NCBI GenBank assembly: GCA_964489835.1
Contig: CAZBBC010000024.1
Coordinates: 1-41,498 of the forward strand
Length of the DNA stretch: 41,498 bases
Direction: 5' to 3'
Source of the DNA: CAZBBC01 sp964489835
Lineage (GTDB): Bacteria > Calditrichota > Calditrichia > JAJRVZ01
Positions 9,238-17,585 of the stretch are shown in pieces. The notes beneath the pieces were generated by a model. It was not told the DNA's origin. It made no database searches and worked only from the letters and a program-made list of their open reading frames with translations. Position 1 is the stretch's first letter. The number at the start of each line of letters is the position of its first letter. Both the position numbers and the translations under genes were made by a program.

Positions 9238-11289
9238 TTAAGATCTTCTTGAGTGTTTTCCCTCCATTTTCTTTATAAGGAATAGTTCTACCGTTAATAA
9301 AAGCAATGATAAAACTATAAAAAATTTCCATAATTCTGATCCGAACCGGGTCTCATTTATTTCCTTTTCAAAAGCATCCTGTTCAGAATAAATTTGAATT
9401 TTTTCAAATTTATTGTTTAATGCCTCAAGATCGAGAAATAACTCGAATAATACATCTGTGTTGACATTGACGGGGATCGTGGACAGGAGGTCATTACCTG
9501 ACCAGATTTTGTATAAACCGGGTTGTGTAAGTTGAGTAAGATGGAATAGATAGTTTTGATCGTATCGATCTGGGATAATCGTGTTTTTTTCGCCATCCGG
9601 AATCTGCATATAAAAATCACCAGCATTTGTAATCTGACGAACAGATAATATTTTCTCATTCTCAACGACAATTGATGATTGAATCTGTGATGTGTTGGAA
9701 ACACTGAGATAAAAGAGACGAGACAAAAACGGAATAAACAATCCACGATATTGAATATCTGTCCACTCATCATCGATATAACTGCTAAAGATAAAAATCG
9801 TGCCGTTTTCTCTTTTTAATTCAAGAATAAAAGGATCACCATTTTGGAAAGACAGTAGTTGTAGATCCTTCGACGAGAGAGAAAATTTGAAATAACGATA
9901 AAATTTTGGTTTTAAAAGATCCGGATTATCCAATCTAAAAAGACCATTAAATAAAGGATGATTAAGATCCGGTTGCTGTAATATAAAAAACTTATCCCGG
10001 GATCCGATTTGAACTAATTGTTTTATTTTTGATGATAGGCCTAACAGGACTGATAAACGGTTAAATTCCGCAGGCAGGGTGCACATTCCAGGTATTAAAA
10101 TCATTGAGCCCCCATTGTCGAGAAATTTTTTGAGTCTTTGCACTATTTGTGATGAAAAATTCGTGAAATTATTTAGCAGTAGTATATTAAACTGTTGAAA
10201 ATTTTGCCTGGCCCATGAGTTAAATCTTTCGTTTGTGATCCGTATATTAGTGTTTTTATCAAGTGATAACAAAGCAGCCTCGATAAAAGCTGAGGGATTA
10301 TCATCAACATTGAGTATTTTTATCTCTGATGGAATTTTTAAGGCAAAAAAATACTTGTTATCTGCTAACAAATCATCATCGCTTATTTTTACATAACCGC
10401 TTATAAAGCCAGACTTTTTGGGTTGAAATGATAAGGGGATCACAATATTGCTTAAAGAACCAATCGAAACTGTTCGGTGTGACACTCTTTGATTATTAAC
10501 AAATAAATGTAATTCTATGGGTTGAATTTGCTCCAAAACAGAACTCTTTAAATGAATATCAATGTTAATCGGTTTATTGATCTCAAAAATTTGATTTTTT
10601 ATTTCTAACGTATCTATACCAATATTGGCGACAACGGATGATCCAATTTTGAGAAAAAATACATATATATCCGTATTTCTTTCACAGAAAAAATCAAAAG
10701 CATCTTCTTGATATTGAAAATCGGAAATTATATATAGCTCCCGATTAAAATTCGGGTGATCCTTCAGTAACTTTTCAGCTTTAATGAATGAAGAATTCCA
10801 TCCGCTATTGGCATATGAGGCATTTTGTCTCTGGAGATCTATCGGTTTTTGAAATACTTCCTCCGGATCTGTTGTCTGAATGATAAAGACTTGATCCTCA
10901 GGTTTGAATTGTTTTAACAATCTGTTTAAGAGATCCTTGGCGCGTGTAAATCGGTTACCGCGATCATCATATCGGCGCATATTGATACCCGTATCAATTA
11001 GAATAACGGCGGTGGTTCTCGCTCCCTGTGTAGAGAAAACAGGCTTGCCGGATAGGGTGGGTCGGGCAAAGGCCAATATTAGTGAAAGCAGGACTAAACT
11101 TCTCAATAATATCAGCAAATACTCATATAATTTTAAACGTCTCAGGCGATGTTTCTCAAGTAACTGAAGAAAACGAATACTGCTAAACGGAATTTTTTTT
11201 CTACGCTGTTTATTAAATAAGTGTATTAATAAGGGAATGCTTACCGCAATAACCGCGACGAATATTGAGGCATTAATAAATGTTAACAT
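9238..11289 (-). CDS. BatA-like membrane protein with vWA-like domain
   Basis: Protein of 683 residues. The N-terminus (residues 1-80) is the BatA/aerotolerance-regulator N-terminal double-transmembrane domain: a first helix, then LIHLFNKQRRKKIPFSSIRF, a basic stretch and a second hydrophobic helix. A vWA-like fold follows (VILIDTGINMRRYDD; the MIDAS-type DxS is altered to DTGIN). A long beta-rich region comes next and a C-terminal membrane helix ends the protein. In Bacteroidetes-type bacteria such proteins usually sit with MoxR, DUF58 and further Bat genes; none of those is present here, so it is an isolated copy. Function is unknown beyond membrane anchoring and probable protein interaction. 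Confidence 0.75.
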   Translation of the reverse strand: MLTFINASIFVAVIAVSIPLLIHLFNKQRRKKIPFSSIRFLQLLEKHRLRRLKLYEYLLILLRSLVLLSLILAFARPTLSGKPVFSTQGARTTAVILIDTGINMRRYDDRGNRFTRAKDLLNRLLKQFKPEDQVFIIQTTDPEEVFQKPIDLQRQNASYANSGWNSSFIKAEKLLKDHPNFNRELYIISDFQYQEDAFDFFCERNTDIYVFFLKIGSSVVANIGIDTLEIKNQIFEINKPINIDIHLKSSVLEQIQPIELHLFVNNQRVSHRTVSIGSLSNIVIPLSFQPKKSGFISGYVKISDDDLLADNKYFFALKIPSEIKILNVDDNPSAFIEAALLSLDKNTNIRITNERFNSWARQNFQQFNILLLNNFTNFSSQIVQRLKKFLDNGGSMILIPGMCTLPAEFNRLSVLLGLSSKIKQLVQIGSRDKFFILQQPDLNHPLFNGLFRLDNPDLLKPKFYRYFKFSLSSKDLQLLSFQNGDPFILELKRENGTIFIFSSYIDDEWTDIQYRGLFIPFLSRLFYLSVSNTSQIQSSIVVENEKILSVRQITNAGDFYMQIPDGEKNTIIPDRYDQNYLFHLTQLTQPGLYKIWSGNDLLSTIPVNVNTDVLFELFLDLEALNNKFEKIQIYSEQDAFEKEINETRFGSELWKFFIVLSLLLLTVELFLIKKMEGKHSRRS

Positions 11290-11662
11290 TTTTATTTTTA
11301 TCTCAATGTTTTATGGTGTACAATAGAGTTATTTTTTTTATAAGAAAAGTTGTTCAGTTTATAAAAATTAGATTTATTCCGGGCAATTATAGTTTTATTT
11401 TTGAGAGTTTACCAGCAATATCATAGAATTGCAAACGAAAGTGATGGTGGATATTTCCAGGTGTTTGCATGAAGTATTCTTATCGTAAAGGGTTTTTTGA
11501 TATTAGTGTGAAATACTGTTTATAAACCAAAGGCTGGAAATAAAAAGAAATAATTACTATAAAATGATATTCATTCATCAATTGGCATAGAATTTGATCA
11601 TATTTTTAATTATGAAACCGCGGATTTTGTAAACGTATAACGATAACATTATCATTTACATT
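11290..11662. other. AT-rich divergent intergenic region
   Basis: About 370 bp of AT-rich DNA between divergent genes, expected to hold two promoters. I see no RNA gene, repeat or terminator in it. Confidence 0.45.
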
Positions 11663-12400
11663 ATGAATAAAGTACTTCCTTATCATAAATTGGCTTGTAT
11701 TTATGATCGATTAATGGATCATGTCGATTATAAAAGCTGGTCAGAATATATCATGAATATTATACGTAATTCAGGAAGGAACTATGATTCCTTAATTGAT
11801 TTATCTTGTGGAACAGGTAGCTTTATTAATCATATGCAAGGGAGTATCGATGTTCTTTTTGGTTGTGATAAATCTGGAGAGATGATAACTCATGCCAGAA
11901 AAAAGAGGAGTTTGGCGACCATTCCTTTGTTTGTAAATGACATTTGTAATATAGCGGTTTCGGATAATAGTTTTGATTGTGCAGTTTTTTTATATGATTC
12001 CTTAAATTACATCACTAGAGAGAGTTCTCTGGACAACTCCCTGAATGAAATTAATCGAATCCTAAAGAAGAGAGGTATATTTATCTTTGACGTTATTTCA
12101 GAAAATCATTGTAAAGAGTATTATAAAGATTTTTATGAGAGTGAGTATTGGAATAATGAAGGCTATTCCCGGCATAGCTATTACGATCAGAAATATGGTT
12201 ACCAATATAGTGAGTTCCGGATAGTACTCGAGGGAGAAACCTTTATAGAAAAACACAGACAGCGGGTATATACCATCGAATTTCTGAATGATATCCTGGA
12301 TAAAAATTTATTTGAAATAAAAGATATGTTTGATGATTTCTCATTTGAAAAAGCAAATGATTATTCGGGGCGCATACATTTTGTTTGCGTCAAATTATAG
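11663..12400 (+). CDS. Class I SAM-dependent methyltransferase
   Basis: A 245-residue methyltransferase with the Rossmann-type SAM site: motif I LIDLSCGTGSF, an acidic residue after strand 2 (GCDKSGEM), and motif IV-like DCAVFLYDSLNYI. The N-terminal Y-x-K-L-A-x-I-Y-D-R-L-M signature is typical of small cytosolic methyltransferases near cell-division or RNA genes in many phyla, but it does not fix the substrate. No Shine-Dalgarno sequence is obvious. It lies about 70 bp upstream of ftsE on the same strand and may be cotranscribed. Confidence 0.8.
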   Translation: MNKVLPYHKLACIYDRLMDHVDYKSWSEYIMNIIRNSGRNYDSLIDLSCGTGSFINHMQGSIDVLFGCDKSGEMITHARKKRSLATIPLFVNDICNIAVSDNSFDCAVFLYDSLNYITRESSLDNSLNEINRILKKRGIFIFDVISENHCKEYYKDFYESEYWNNEGYSRHSYYDQKYGYQYSEFRIVLEGETFIEKHRQRVYTIEFLNDILDKNLFEIKDMFDDFSFEKANDYSGRIHFVCVKL

Positions 12401-12468
12401 AAAAATTGATAGAAAATATTAAAATTTCATCCTAACTTATATTAAATCACTATTAACAGAATCAAGAA

Positions 12469-13122
12469 ATGATACAGTTTTATAACGTTGATCTCGACTA
12501 CGGTGACAAGCGAATTCTTTATCATGTTACTTTTCATATCAGTAAAGGTGAGTTTGTATATCTAATCGGCCCTACTGGCGCGGGAAAATCCAGTGTGTTA
12601 AGATTAATATATTTTGATGAGTTTCCGGATTCCGGCACGGTTATCGTTAATCAATACAGCTCGGCAAAAATTAAAATACGCGAGATACCTTTTGTTCGAA
12701 GAAAACTGGGTGTGGTTTTCCAGGATTTTAAATTATTACCAGACAGGAATGTATTTGAAAATGTTGCCTTTGCCCTGCGTGTTACCGGTGTGAAAACATC
12801 AATTATTAAAAAAAAAGTGCTACGTGTACTAAACGAGATTAGTCTTGGTCATAAAAGAAATCACTTTCCCCGACAATTATCGGGCGGCGAGCAGCAGCGC
12901 GTGGCAATTGCCCGTGCATTGATTAATGAACCATATATCTTATTGGCAGATGAACCTACCGGTAATCTGGACCCGAAATCAGCCATAGAAATTCTGGAAA
13001 TTCTTGAAAATATTAATAAAAGGGGAACGGCAGTTTTAATGGCAACACACAACTATTCATTAATTAAACAATTTCCTCATCAAACTTTAACTATGCAACA
13101 TGGAGAATTAAAAGAAGAATGA
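12469..13122 (+). CDS. ftsE: Cell division ATP-binding protein FtsE
   Basis: Cytoplasmic ATPase of the FtsEX complex, which couples divisome assembly to activation of cell-wall hydrolases. The length (217 residues) fits the family. Walker A is GPTGAGKSS, the Q-loop lies in VVFQDFKLLPDRNVFENVAFAL, the ABC signature is LSGGEQQRVAIARAL, Walker B is ILLADEPTGNLD and the H-loop His is in MATHNYS. Its stop overlaps the ftsX start (ATGA), as is usual for this pair, indicating translational coupling. Confidence 0.95.
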   Translation: MIQFYNVDLDYGDKRILYHVTFHISKGEFVYLIGPTGAGKSSVLRLIYFDEFPDSGTVIVNQYSSAKIKIREIPFVRRKLGVVFQDFKLLPDRNVFENVAFALRVTGVKTSIIKKKVLRVLNEISLGHKRNHFPRQLSGGEQQRVAIARALINEPYILLADEPTGNLDPKSAIEILEILENINKRGTAVLMATHNYSLIKQFPHQTLTMQHGELKEE

Positions 13123-13988
13123 GTGTTCTGTTCGGTATAAATGAGGGTTTTAAGGGAATTTTTAAAGCGCGTTTGGCGATTACACTATCCATTTCTTCCA
13201 TTATACTTTCCATTCTTCTTATCGGCATTTTTGTTGTCTTTGCATTTAATCTCCAAAGTTGGATTGGGTTTCTGAGAGAAAAAATCGAGGTTGAACTATT
13301 CATTGCAACAGGTACCACTGAGAATGAAATTGAAAAGTTGAAGACTGAAGTTAAACAGATAAAAGGTGTTAATGATATCACGTTTGTTAATATAGACCAG
13401 GCATTGGATCGTTTTAGAGACGAGTTTGGTGACGAGTATGGTCAGGATGTATCTGAAATAATTGGATTTAATCCATTCCCTCCTTCCATAATTATCCATG
13501 TTAAAGAAGGACACCGCAATCCTGAGGGGATGAATAAATTGAAAGATCAACTCGAACAGCTGCGAAATGTGGAGGAAGTTTTTTATAATAAACCCTTATT
13601 GGAAAAGATAGATAGATATATAAAAATTTTCTATGCGGTAGCAGCGATCATCGGATTGATCATCCTTTTTATTTCTATAGGATTAATCTTTAATACTATC
13701 CGGTTAACCATTTATGCACGAAAGGACATGATTCATATTATGCGTCTTGTCGGCGCGACAGAAGGATTTATTAAACAACCGTTCTTGGTAGAAGGAATTA
13801 TTCAGGGATGTTTTGGGGCGATTATATCTTCAATTATCTTATATTATAGTTTAAAATTAGTACAGATCTATATTTATCCCTACTTGATTTATGATTCTTT
13901 GATATTTGTTGGACTTATAGTTTTTGGTATGATTATCGGTTTCATTAGTGCACACATGAGTGTAAAAAAATATGTGAATACTGTATAA
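13119..13988 (+). CDS. ftsX: Cell division protein FtsX
   Basis: Membrane partner of FtsE. At 289 residues it has the family layout: a cytoplasmic N-tail, a first membrane helix (about 20-45), an extracytoplasmic loop (about 50-160, including the conserved VEELFIATGT-like strand and a PFPPSI motif), then three further helices in the permease domain with the coupling segment RLVGATEGFIKQPFLVEG. The start overlaps the ftsE stop. It transmits FtsE ATP turnover to a periplasmic peptidoglycan hydrolase or activator, none of which is encoded next to it. Confidence 0.94.
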   Translation: MSVLFGINEGFKGIFKARLAITLSISSIILSILLIGIFVVFAFNLQSWIGFLREKIEVELFIATGTTENEIEKLKTEVKQIKGVNDITFVNIDQALDRFRDEFGDEYGQDVSEIIGFNPFPPSIIIHVKEGHRNPEGMNKLKDQLEQLRNVEEVFYNKPLLEKIDRYIKIFYAVAAIIGLIILFISIGLIFNTIRLTIYARKDMIHIMRLVGATEGFIKQPFLVEGIIQGCFGAIISSIILYYSLKLVQIYIYPYLIYDSLIFVGLIVFGMIIGFISAHMSVKKYVNTV

Positions 13989-14033
13989 CTTGTTTATCTA
14001 GTAAAAATTATTTTTCTATCTGAGATACTTAGA

Positions 14034-14091
14034 CAAGTCAACGAGTACAACTGATGAGAACCTTGACTTGCGAAACAATCGGTACTAAATT
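14034..14091 (+). promoter_or_regulatory. Candidate hrcA promoter with inverted repeat
   Basis: An inverted repeat CAAGTCAA / TTGACTTG (8-bp arms, 21 bp apart) ends on a possible -35 element TTGACT, followed after 17 bp by TAAATT. The match to a sigma-70 promoter is moderate. No CIRCE sequence is present here, so classical autoregulation by HrcA is not supported by the sequence. Confidence 0.35.
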
Positions 14092-14121
14092 TTATGGCAA
14101 ATTGGCAGAGGTACGGATTAC

Positions 14122-15156
14122 ATGACTGTTTATAATCTTACGGATCGGGAACAAGAAATTCTTGAATCGGTCGTTCAGTATTTTGTATTAACCGGAAATC
14201 CGGTAGGATCCCGAACGCTCTCGAAGGGGCGAAAATGGACATTAAGCCCAGCTTCGATTCGAAATGTTATGGCAGATCTGGAAGATAAAGGATTTTTAGA
14301 TCATCCGCACCCCTCGGCCGGCAGGATTCCGACTACTCGGGGTTATCGACATTATGTCGATAATTTGGTGGAGATGATTCAATTATCTGAAGAAGAAAAA
14401 GATCTGATTAAAGAAAATATCGGTCAATTTAGTGGAGATATTGATTTAATATTAGAAAAAACACTGCAAGTGCTTGCGAAAGTTTCAAATTTACTCGGAG
14501 TGATATTAACGCCTAAATTCGATGAAGGTATCCTTGAAAAGATAGATATTATACGATCGTCCAGCGAAAAATTATTGATGATTCTTAGCATCAAGGATGG
14601 AATTGCCAAAACAATATTACTGGAAGTTCATCATGAATTAGCCGATGATTTTTTAGCGAAAATTACACAATTATTAAATGAAAGACTGGCCGGTTTAAAG
14701 ATAAGTAAAATAAAAAGTACCTTTAGAGATCGTTTGAGTGATTTGGTCAATGAAGAATCCGGTCTGATCAGACTTTTTATTGATTCTGCAGACAAATTTT
14801 TTGATTTTACACGCTATTCAAATGTTATCTATTCAGGAACTACAAATATTCTAAACTATCCGGAGTTTTCAGATATAAATAAATTTTCTACATTAATTGA
14901 ACTCTTTGAGGAAAAAAACATCATTGTTCATATGATGGAGAAAAGAAGTATGTCCCCCGAGTTAAAAGTTACCATCGGGGATGAAAATGAAGAAGCGTTG
15001 GTTCAAAATTGTAGCATAATAACGGCCCCGTATACCGTAGGGGATATTGATGGAATTTTAGGAGTTATCGGACCAACACGTATTGTATATAGCCGGGTTA
15101 TCCCCATCGTCGATTTTACGGCAAAGTTTATAACAAATATACTTCAATCAAAATAA
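14122..15156 (+). CDS. hrcA: Heat-inducible transcription repressor HrcA
   Basis: Repressor of class I heat-shock genes. The 344-residue length matches the family. The N-terminal winged helix contains the signatures LTDREQEILESVVQYF, PVGSRTLSK, SPASIRNVMADLEDKG and the wing HPHPSAGRIPTTRGYRHYVD. A GAF-like middle and C-terminal part follow, ending in IGPTRIVYSRVIPIVDFTA. AGAGG lies about 10 nt before the ATG. It is followed by a hairpin terminator and then by grpE-dnaJ, so it is probably a separate unit rather than the first gene of a polycistron. Confidence 0.95.
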   Translation: MTVYNLTDREQEILESVVQYFVLTGNPVGSRTLSKGRKWTLSPASIRNVMADLEDKGFLDHPHPSAGRIPTTRGYRHYVDNLVEMIQLSEEEKDLIKENIGQFSGDIDLILEKTLQVLAKVSNLLGVILTPKFDEGILEKIDIIRSSSEKLLMILSIKDGIAKTILLEVHHELADDFLAKITQLLNERLAGLKISKIKSTFRDRLSDLVNEESGLIRLFIDSADKFFDFTRYSNVIYSGTTNILNYPEFSDINKFSTLIELFEEKNIIVHMMEKRSMSPELKVTIGDENEEALVQNCSIITAPYTVGDIDGILGVIGPTRIVYSRVIPIVDFTAKFITNILQSK

Positions 15157-15184
15157 AGGTTGTTGCAAATAATCGTATTTTAAG

Positions 15185-15215
15185 AAAAAGGGTTCATTTT
15201 TATCGAGCCCTTTTT
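15185..15215 (+). terminator. Rho-independent terminator after hrcA
   Basis: Hairpin with arms AAAAAGGGTTC and GAGCCCTTTTT (one G-T wobble) and a 9-nt loop, ending in a T run. It lies 28 bp after the hrcA stop and separates hrcA from grpE-dnaJ. Confidence 0.75.
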
Positions 15216-15291
15216 ATACAACTATTGAAATAAAAGATCTGAAAAATATTGTCGGAGGTTAAATAATACTATAGCGGTTAAACTAATTTAA

Positions 15292-15322
15292 TACAATCAA
15301 ACAGTAGTAAAGTTTTACTGTT
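15292..15322 (+). promoter_or_regulatory. Candidate grpE-dnaJ promoter/operator palindrome
   Basis: A possible -10 element TACAAT is followed directly by a palindrome AACAGTA-N9-TACTGTT, which would cover the transcription start. The 9-bp spacer is the same as in the CIRCE element bound by HrcA, but the arm sequence is different. A matching -35 is not clear. AAGGAG precedes grpE further downstream. Confidence 0.4.
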
Positions 15323-15347
15323 ACCCGGGATTAAAAAGGAGAAAGGT

Positions 15348-15878
15348 ATGACCAAAGAGGGAACTGAGAAAACCGAACAAGCAAGTGATGAAAAAAAGAA
15401 AACTCCCAAACAAAGAGCAAATAAATATCTCAGTGAGATTAAAAAATTAAAAGAGAAAAATGTACAATTACACGATCAGCTCTTACGGAAAATTGCTGAA
15501 TTTGACAATTATAAAAAAAGAACAGAACGTGATTTTTATGATCGTGTTCAGAATGCAAATGAAAAGCTAATTTCTGATTTATTACCTGTATTGGATGACA
15601 TGGAACGTGCCATAGATCATGCCGGTCAAAGCAAAGAAATAAACTCTCTTTTAGAAGGGGCGGAGCTGATTCAAAAGAAAATGCTCGGAGTGTTGGAAAA
15701 ACAAGGGCTGGCGTACATACCCACCGCGGGAGAAGAATTCGATCCGGAAAAGCATGATGCCCTTTTACAAATCGAAAAAAAAGGTATTGACAGTGGTAAA
15801 ATTGTCGAGGAACATTTAAAAGGTTATACATTAAATGATAAAGTCATCAGACATTCTCAGGTAATTGTAGCCGAATAG
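15348..15878 (+). CDS. grpE: Nucleotide exchange factor GrpE
   Basis: Cofactor that releases ADP from DnaK. The 176 residues comprise a charged, disordered start (1-25), a long coiled coil (about 26-95) with the GrpE signature RKIAEFDNYKKRTERDF and LLPVLDDMERA, and a C-terminal beta domain with EEFDPEKHDALL and GYTLNDKVIRHSQVIVAE. A strong ribosome-binding site (AAGGAG) precedes the ATG. dnaJ follows after 16 bp; dnaK is not between them, so it must be elsewhere in the genome. Confidence 0.95.
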   Translation: MTKEGTEKTEQASDEKKKTPKQRANKYLSEIKKLKEKNVQLHDQLLRKIAEFDNYKKRTERDFYDRVQNANEKLISDLLPVLDDMERAIDHAGQSKEINSLLEGAELIQKKMLGVLEKQGLAYIPTAGEEFDPEKHDALLQIEKKGIDSGKIVEEHLKGYTLNDKVIRHSQVIVAE

Positions 15879-15894
15879 GAATTTGGATTAACGA

Positions 15895-17037
15895 ATGACG
15901 ACTAAACGTGATTTATATGAGGTTCTGGGAGTCTCACGAAACGCCTCTCAGGATGAGATAAAAAGAGCTTACCGAAAACTGGCGATTCAATATCATCCGG
16001 ATAAAAATCCCGGAGATAAAAACGCAGAAGAGAAATTCAAAGAAGTTGCGGAAGCCTATGCCATATTGAGCGATCCGGATAAACGGGCGCGCTATGATAG
16101 ATTTGGTCATTCCGCTACATCCGGTGCCGGCGATTTCGGAGGATTTAGCAATATTGAAGATATTTTCAGTGCCTTCGGAGATATCTTTGGAGGTGGATTC
16201 GGCGACATATTCGGGGGAGGAGGCCGGCGAAGACAACGTACAAGTAATAGGGGAGGAGATTTACAGATACGTTTACTTTTAACCTTGGAGGAGGTTGCCA
16301 CCGGAATAACGAAAAAAATAAAAGTAAAGAAAAATATCGTATGCCATTCATGTAACGGAAGCGGATCTTCTCAAAATTCACAACCAATACAATGCCCGGT
16401 CTGCCATGGAACCGGTGAAATGAGACAGGTTACGCAGTCTATATTTGGCCAAATGGTTAATATAACCACTTGCAGCCGTTGTAATGGTCAAGGGAATATT
16501 GTCTCCAATCCATGCCGTACCTGTAATGGTGATGGTCGTATTTCAGGAGAAAAAAATATTGAGATAAATATTCCTGCCGGTGTAACCTCCGGAAATTATA
16601 TTCCCTTGAAGGGGGAGGGACATGTTGGTAAACGAAATGGTCCTCCCGGAGACTTGATTGTATATATCGAGGAAAAAAAACATTCTATTTTCGAGAGAGC
16701 CGGCAACGATGTCATTATGGTTTTACCGATTAGCTATCCCCAGGCAGCACTCGGTTCTTCAATGGAAATACCTACGCTCACCGGTAAAGCAAAAATTAAT
16801 ATCTCTGCAGGCACACAGGCCGGTAAGATATTAAGAATGCGTAATAAAGGTATACCAAATGTGCATGGAGCAGGAATCGGAGATCAACTGGTTCAGGTTC
16901 AGGTGTATATACCGACACATTTGAATAATGAAGAGAAGAGTAAAATTAAGGACCTGGAGAAATATGATAATCTTAAACCTTCATCTGATGGTCATAAAAA
17001 TATATTTGAAAAATTTAAGGAAGCCCTGAATATCTGA
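15895..17037 (+). CDS. dnaJ: Chaperone protein DnaJ
   Basis: Type I Hsp40 of 380 residues. J domain (5-70) with the HPD tripeptide in YHPDKNPGD, a Gly/Phe-rich stretch (75-120), the zinc-binding domain with four CxxCxGxG repeats (CHSCNGSG, CPVCHGTG, CSRCNGQG, CRTCNGDG), and the C-terminal substrate-binding domain. All zinc ligands are present, so this is a full DnaJ rather than a CbpA-like protein. It forms a tight unit with grpE, with a ComEA-like gene 20 bp downstream. Confidence 0.96.
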   Translation: MTTKRDLYEVLGVSRNASQDEIKRAYRKLAIQYHPDKNPGDKNAEEKFKEVAEAYAILSDPDKRARYDRFGHSATSGAGDFGGFSNIEDIFSAFGDIFGGGFGDIFGGGGRRRQRTSNRGGDLQIRLLLTLEEVATGITKKIKVKKNIVCHSCNGSGSSQNSQPIQCPVCHGTGEMRQVTQSIFGQMVNITTCSRCNGQGNIVSNPCRTCNGDGRISGEKNIEINIPAGVTSGNYIPLKGEGHVGKRNGPPGDLIVYIEEKKHSIFERAGNDVIMVLPISYPQAALGSSMEIPTLTGKAKINISAGTQAGKILRMRNKGIPNVHGAGIGDQLVQVQVYIPTHLNNEEKSKIKDLEKYDNLKPSSDGHKNIFEKFKEALNI

Positions 17038-17057
17038 GCATGATGTATCAATAAAAA

Positions 17058-17516
17058 ATGATAGATCTTACACCGTCTGAACAACGTATTATTATTATAA
17101 TATCAGTAATCCTGGTACTTGCTGGTGCTTTTCAGCTGTTTCAGCCGTTCAAAAAAAAGGAGTTTCTATTTGATTATACAGCCTCTGACAGCACTTTTTC
17201 ACGTCTAAGCCATCAACCATTAAATAGTTACCAAGAGAGCCTGAATAATAATGTGAAAACGTCATATATCGAGCCCATAGATTTAAATAAAAATCCATCT
17301 CACGATAAAGATATACGACTATTTATAAACATTAATGCAGCGGAAGAAAATGATCTCAAAAAATTGCCACGAATAGGGCCGGCCATTGCCAGAAGAATTG
17401 TGGAATATCGAAAAGTTCATGGACCCTTTAAGTCCAATAACGATCTTCAAAAAGTAAAAGGAATCGGGAAAAACACGTTCGAAAAATTAAAGCCATATCT
17501 TCAGAAAATAAAATAA
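17058..17516 (+). CDS. ComEA-like helix-hairpin-helix DNA-binding protein
   Basis: A 152-residue protein with one N-terminal membrane helix (about 12-30), a linker of about 60 residues and a C-terminal double HhH domain: NINAAEENDLKKLPRIGPAI, then GPFKSNNDLQKVKGIG. This is the ComEA layout, in which the HhH part binds double-stranded DNA outside the cytoplasmic membrane during natural transformation. No other competence gene is adjacent, and similar HhH proteins also occur in lineages with no proven competence. The gene lies 20 bp after dnaJ. Confidence 0.8.
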   Translation: MIDLTPSEQRIIIIISVILVLAGAFQLFQPFKKKEFLFDYTASDSTFSRLSHQPLNSYQESLNNNVKTSYIEPIDLNKNPSHDKDIRLFININAAEENDLKKLPRIGPAIARRIVEYRKVHGPFKSNNDLQKVKGIGKNTFEKLKPYLQKIK

Positions 17517-17585
17517 TTTATAGAGGGATTGAATATCTTGATTGTTTATTTTAAGTCGCAGCATTATTATAAATAACGGTCTATT

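Noticed and set aside
9098..9331. 77-codon minus-strand frame between the hybrid kinase and the BatA-like gene
   Set aside because: It overlaps both ends of real genes, has no Shine-Dalgarno sequence and no recognisable pattern.
14000..15347. Search for a CIRCE element near hrcA and grpE
   Set aside because: Neither region contains TTAGCACTC or GAGTGCTAA; only unrelated palindromes are present, which are reported separately.
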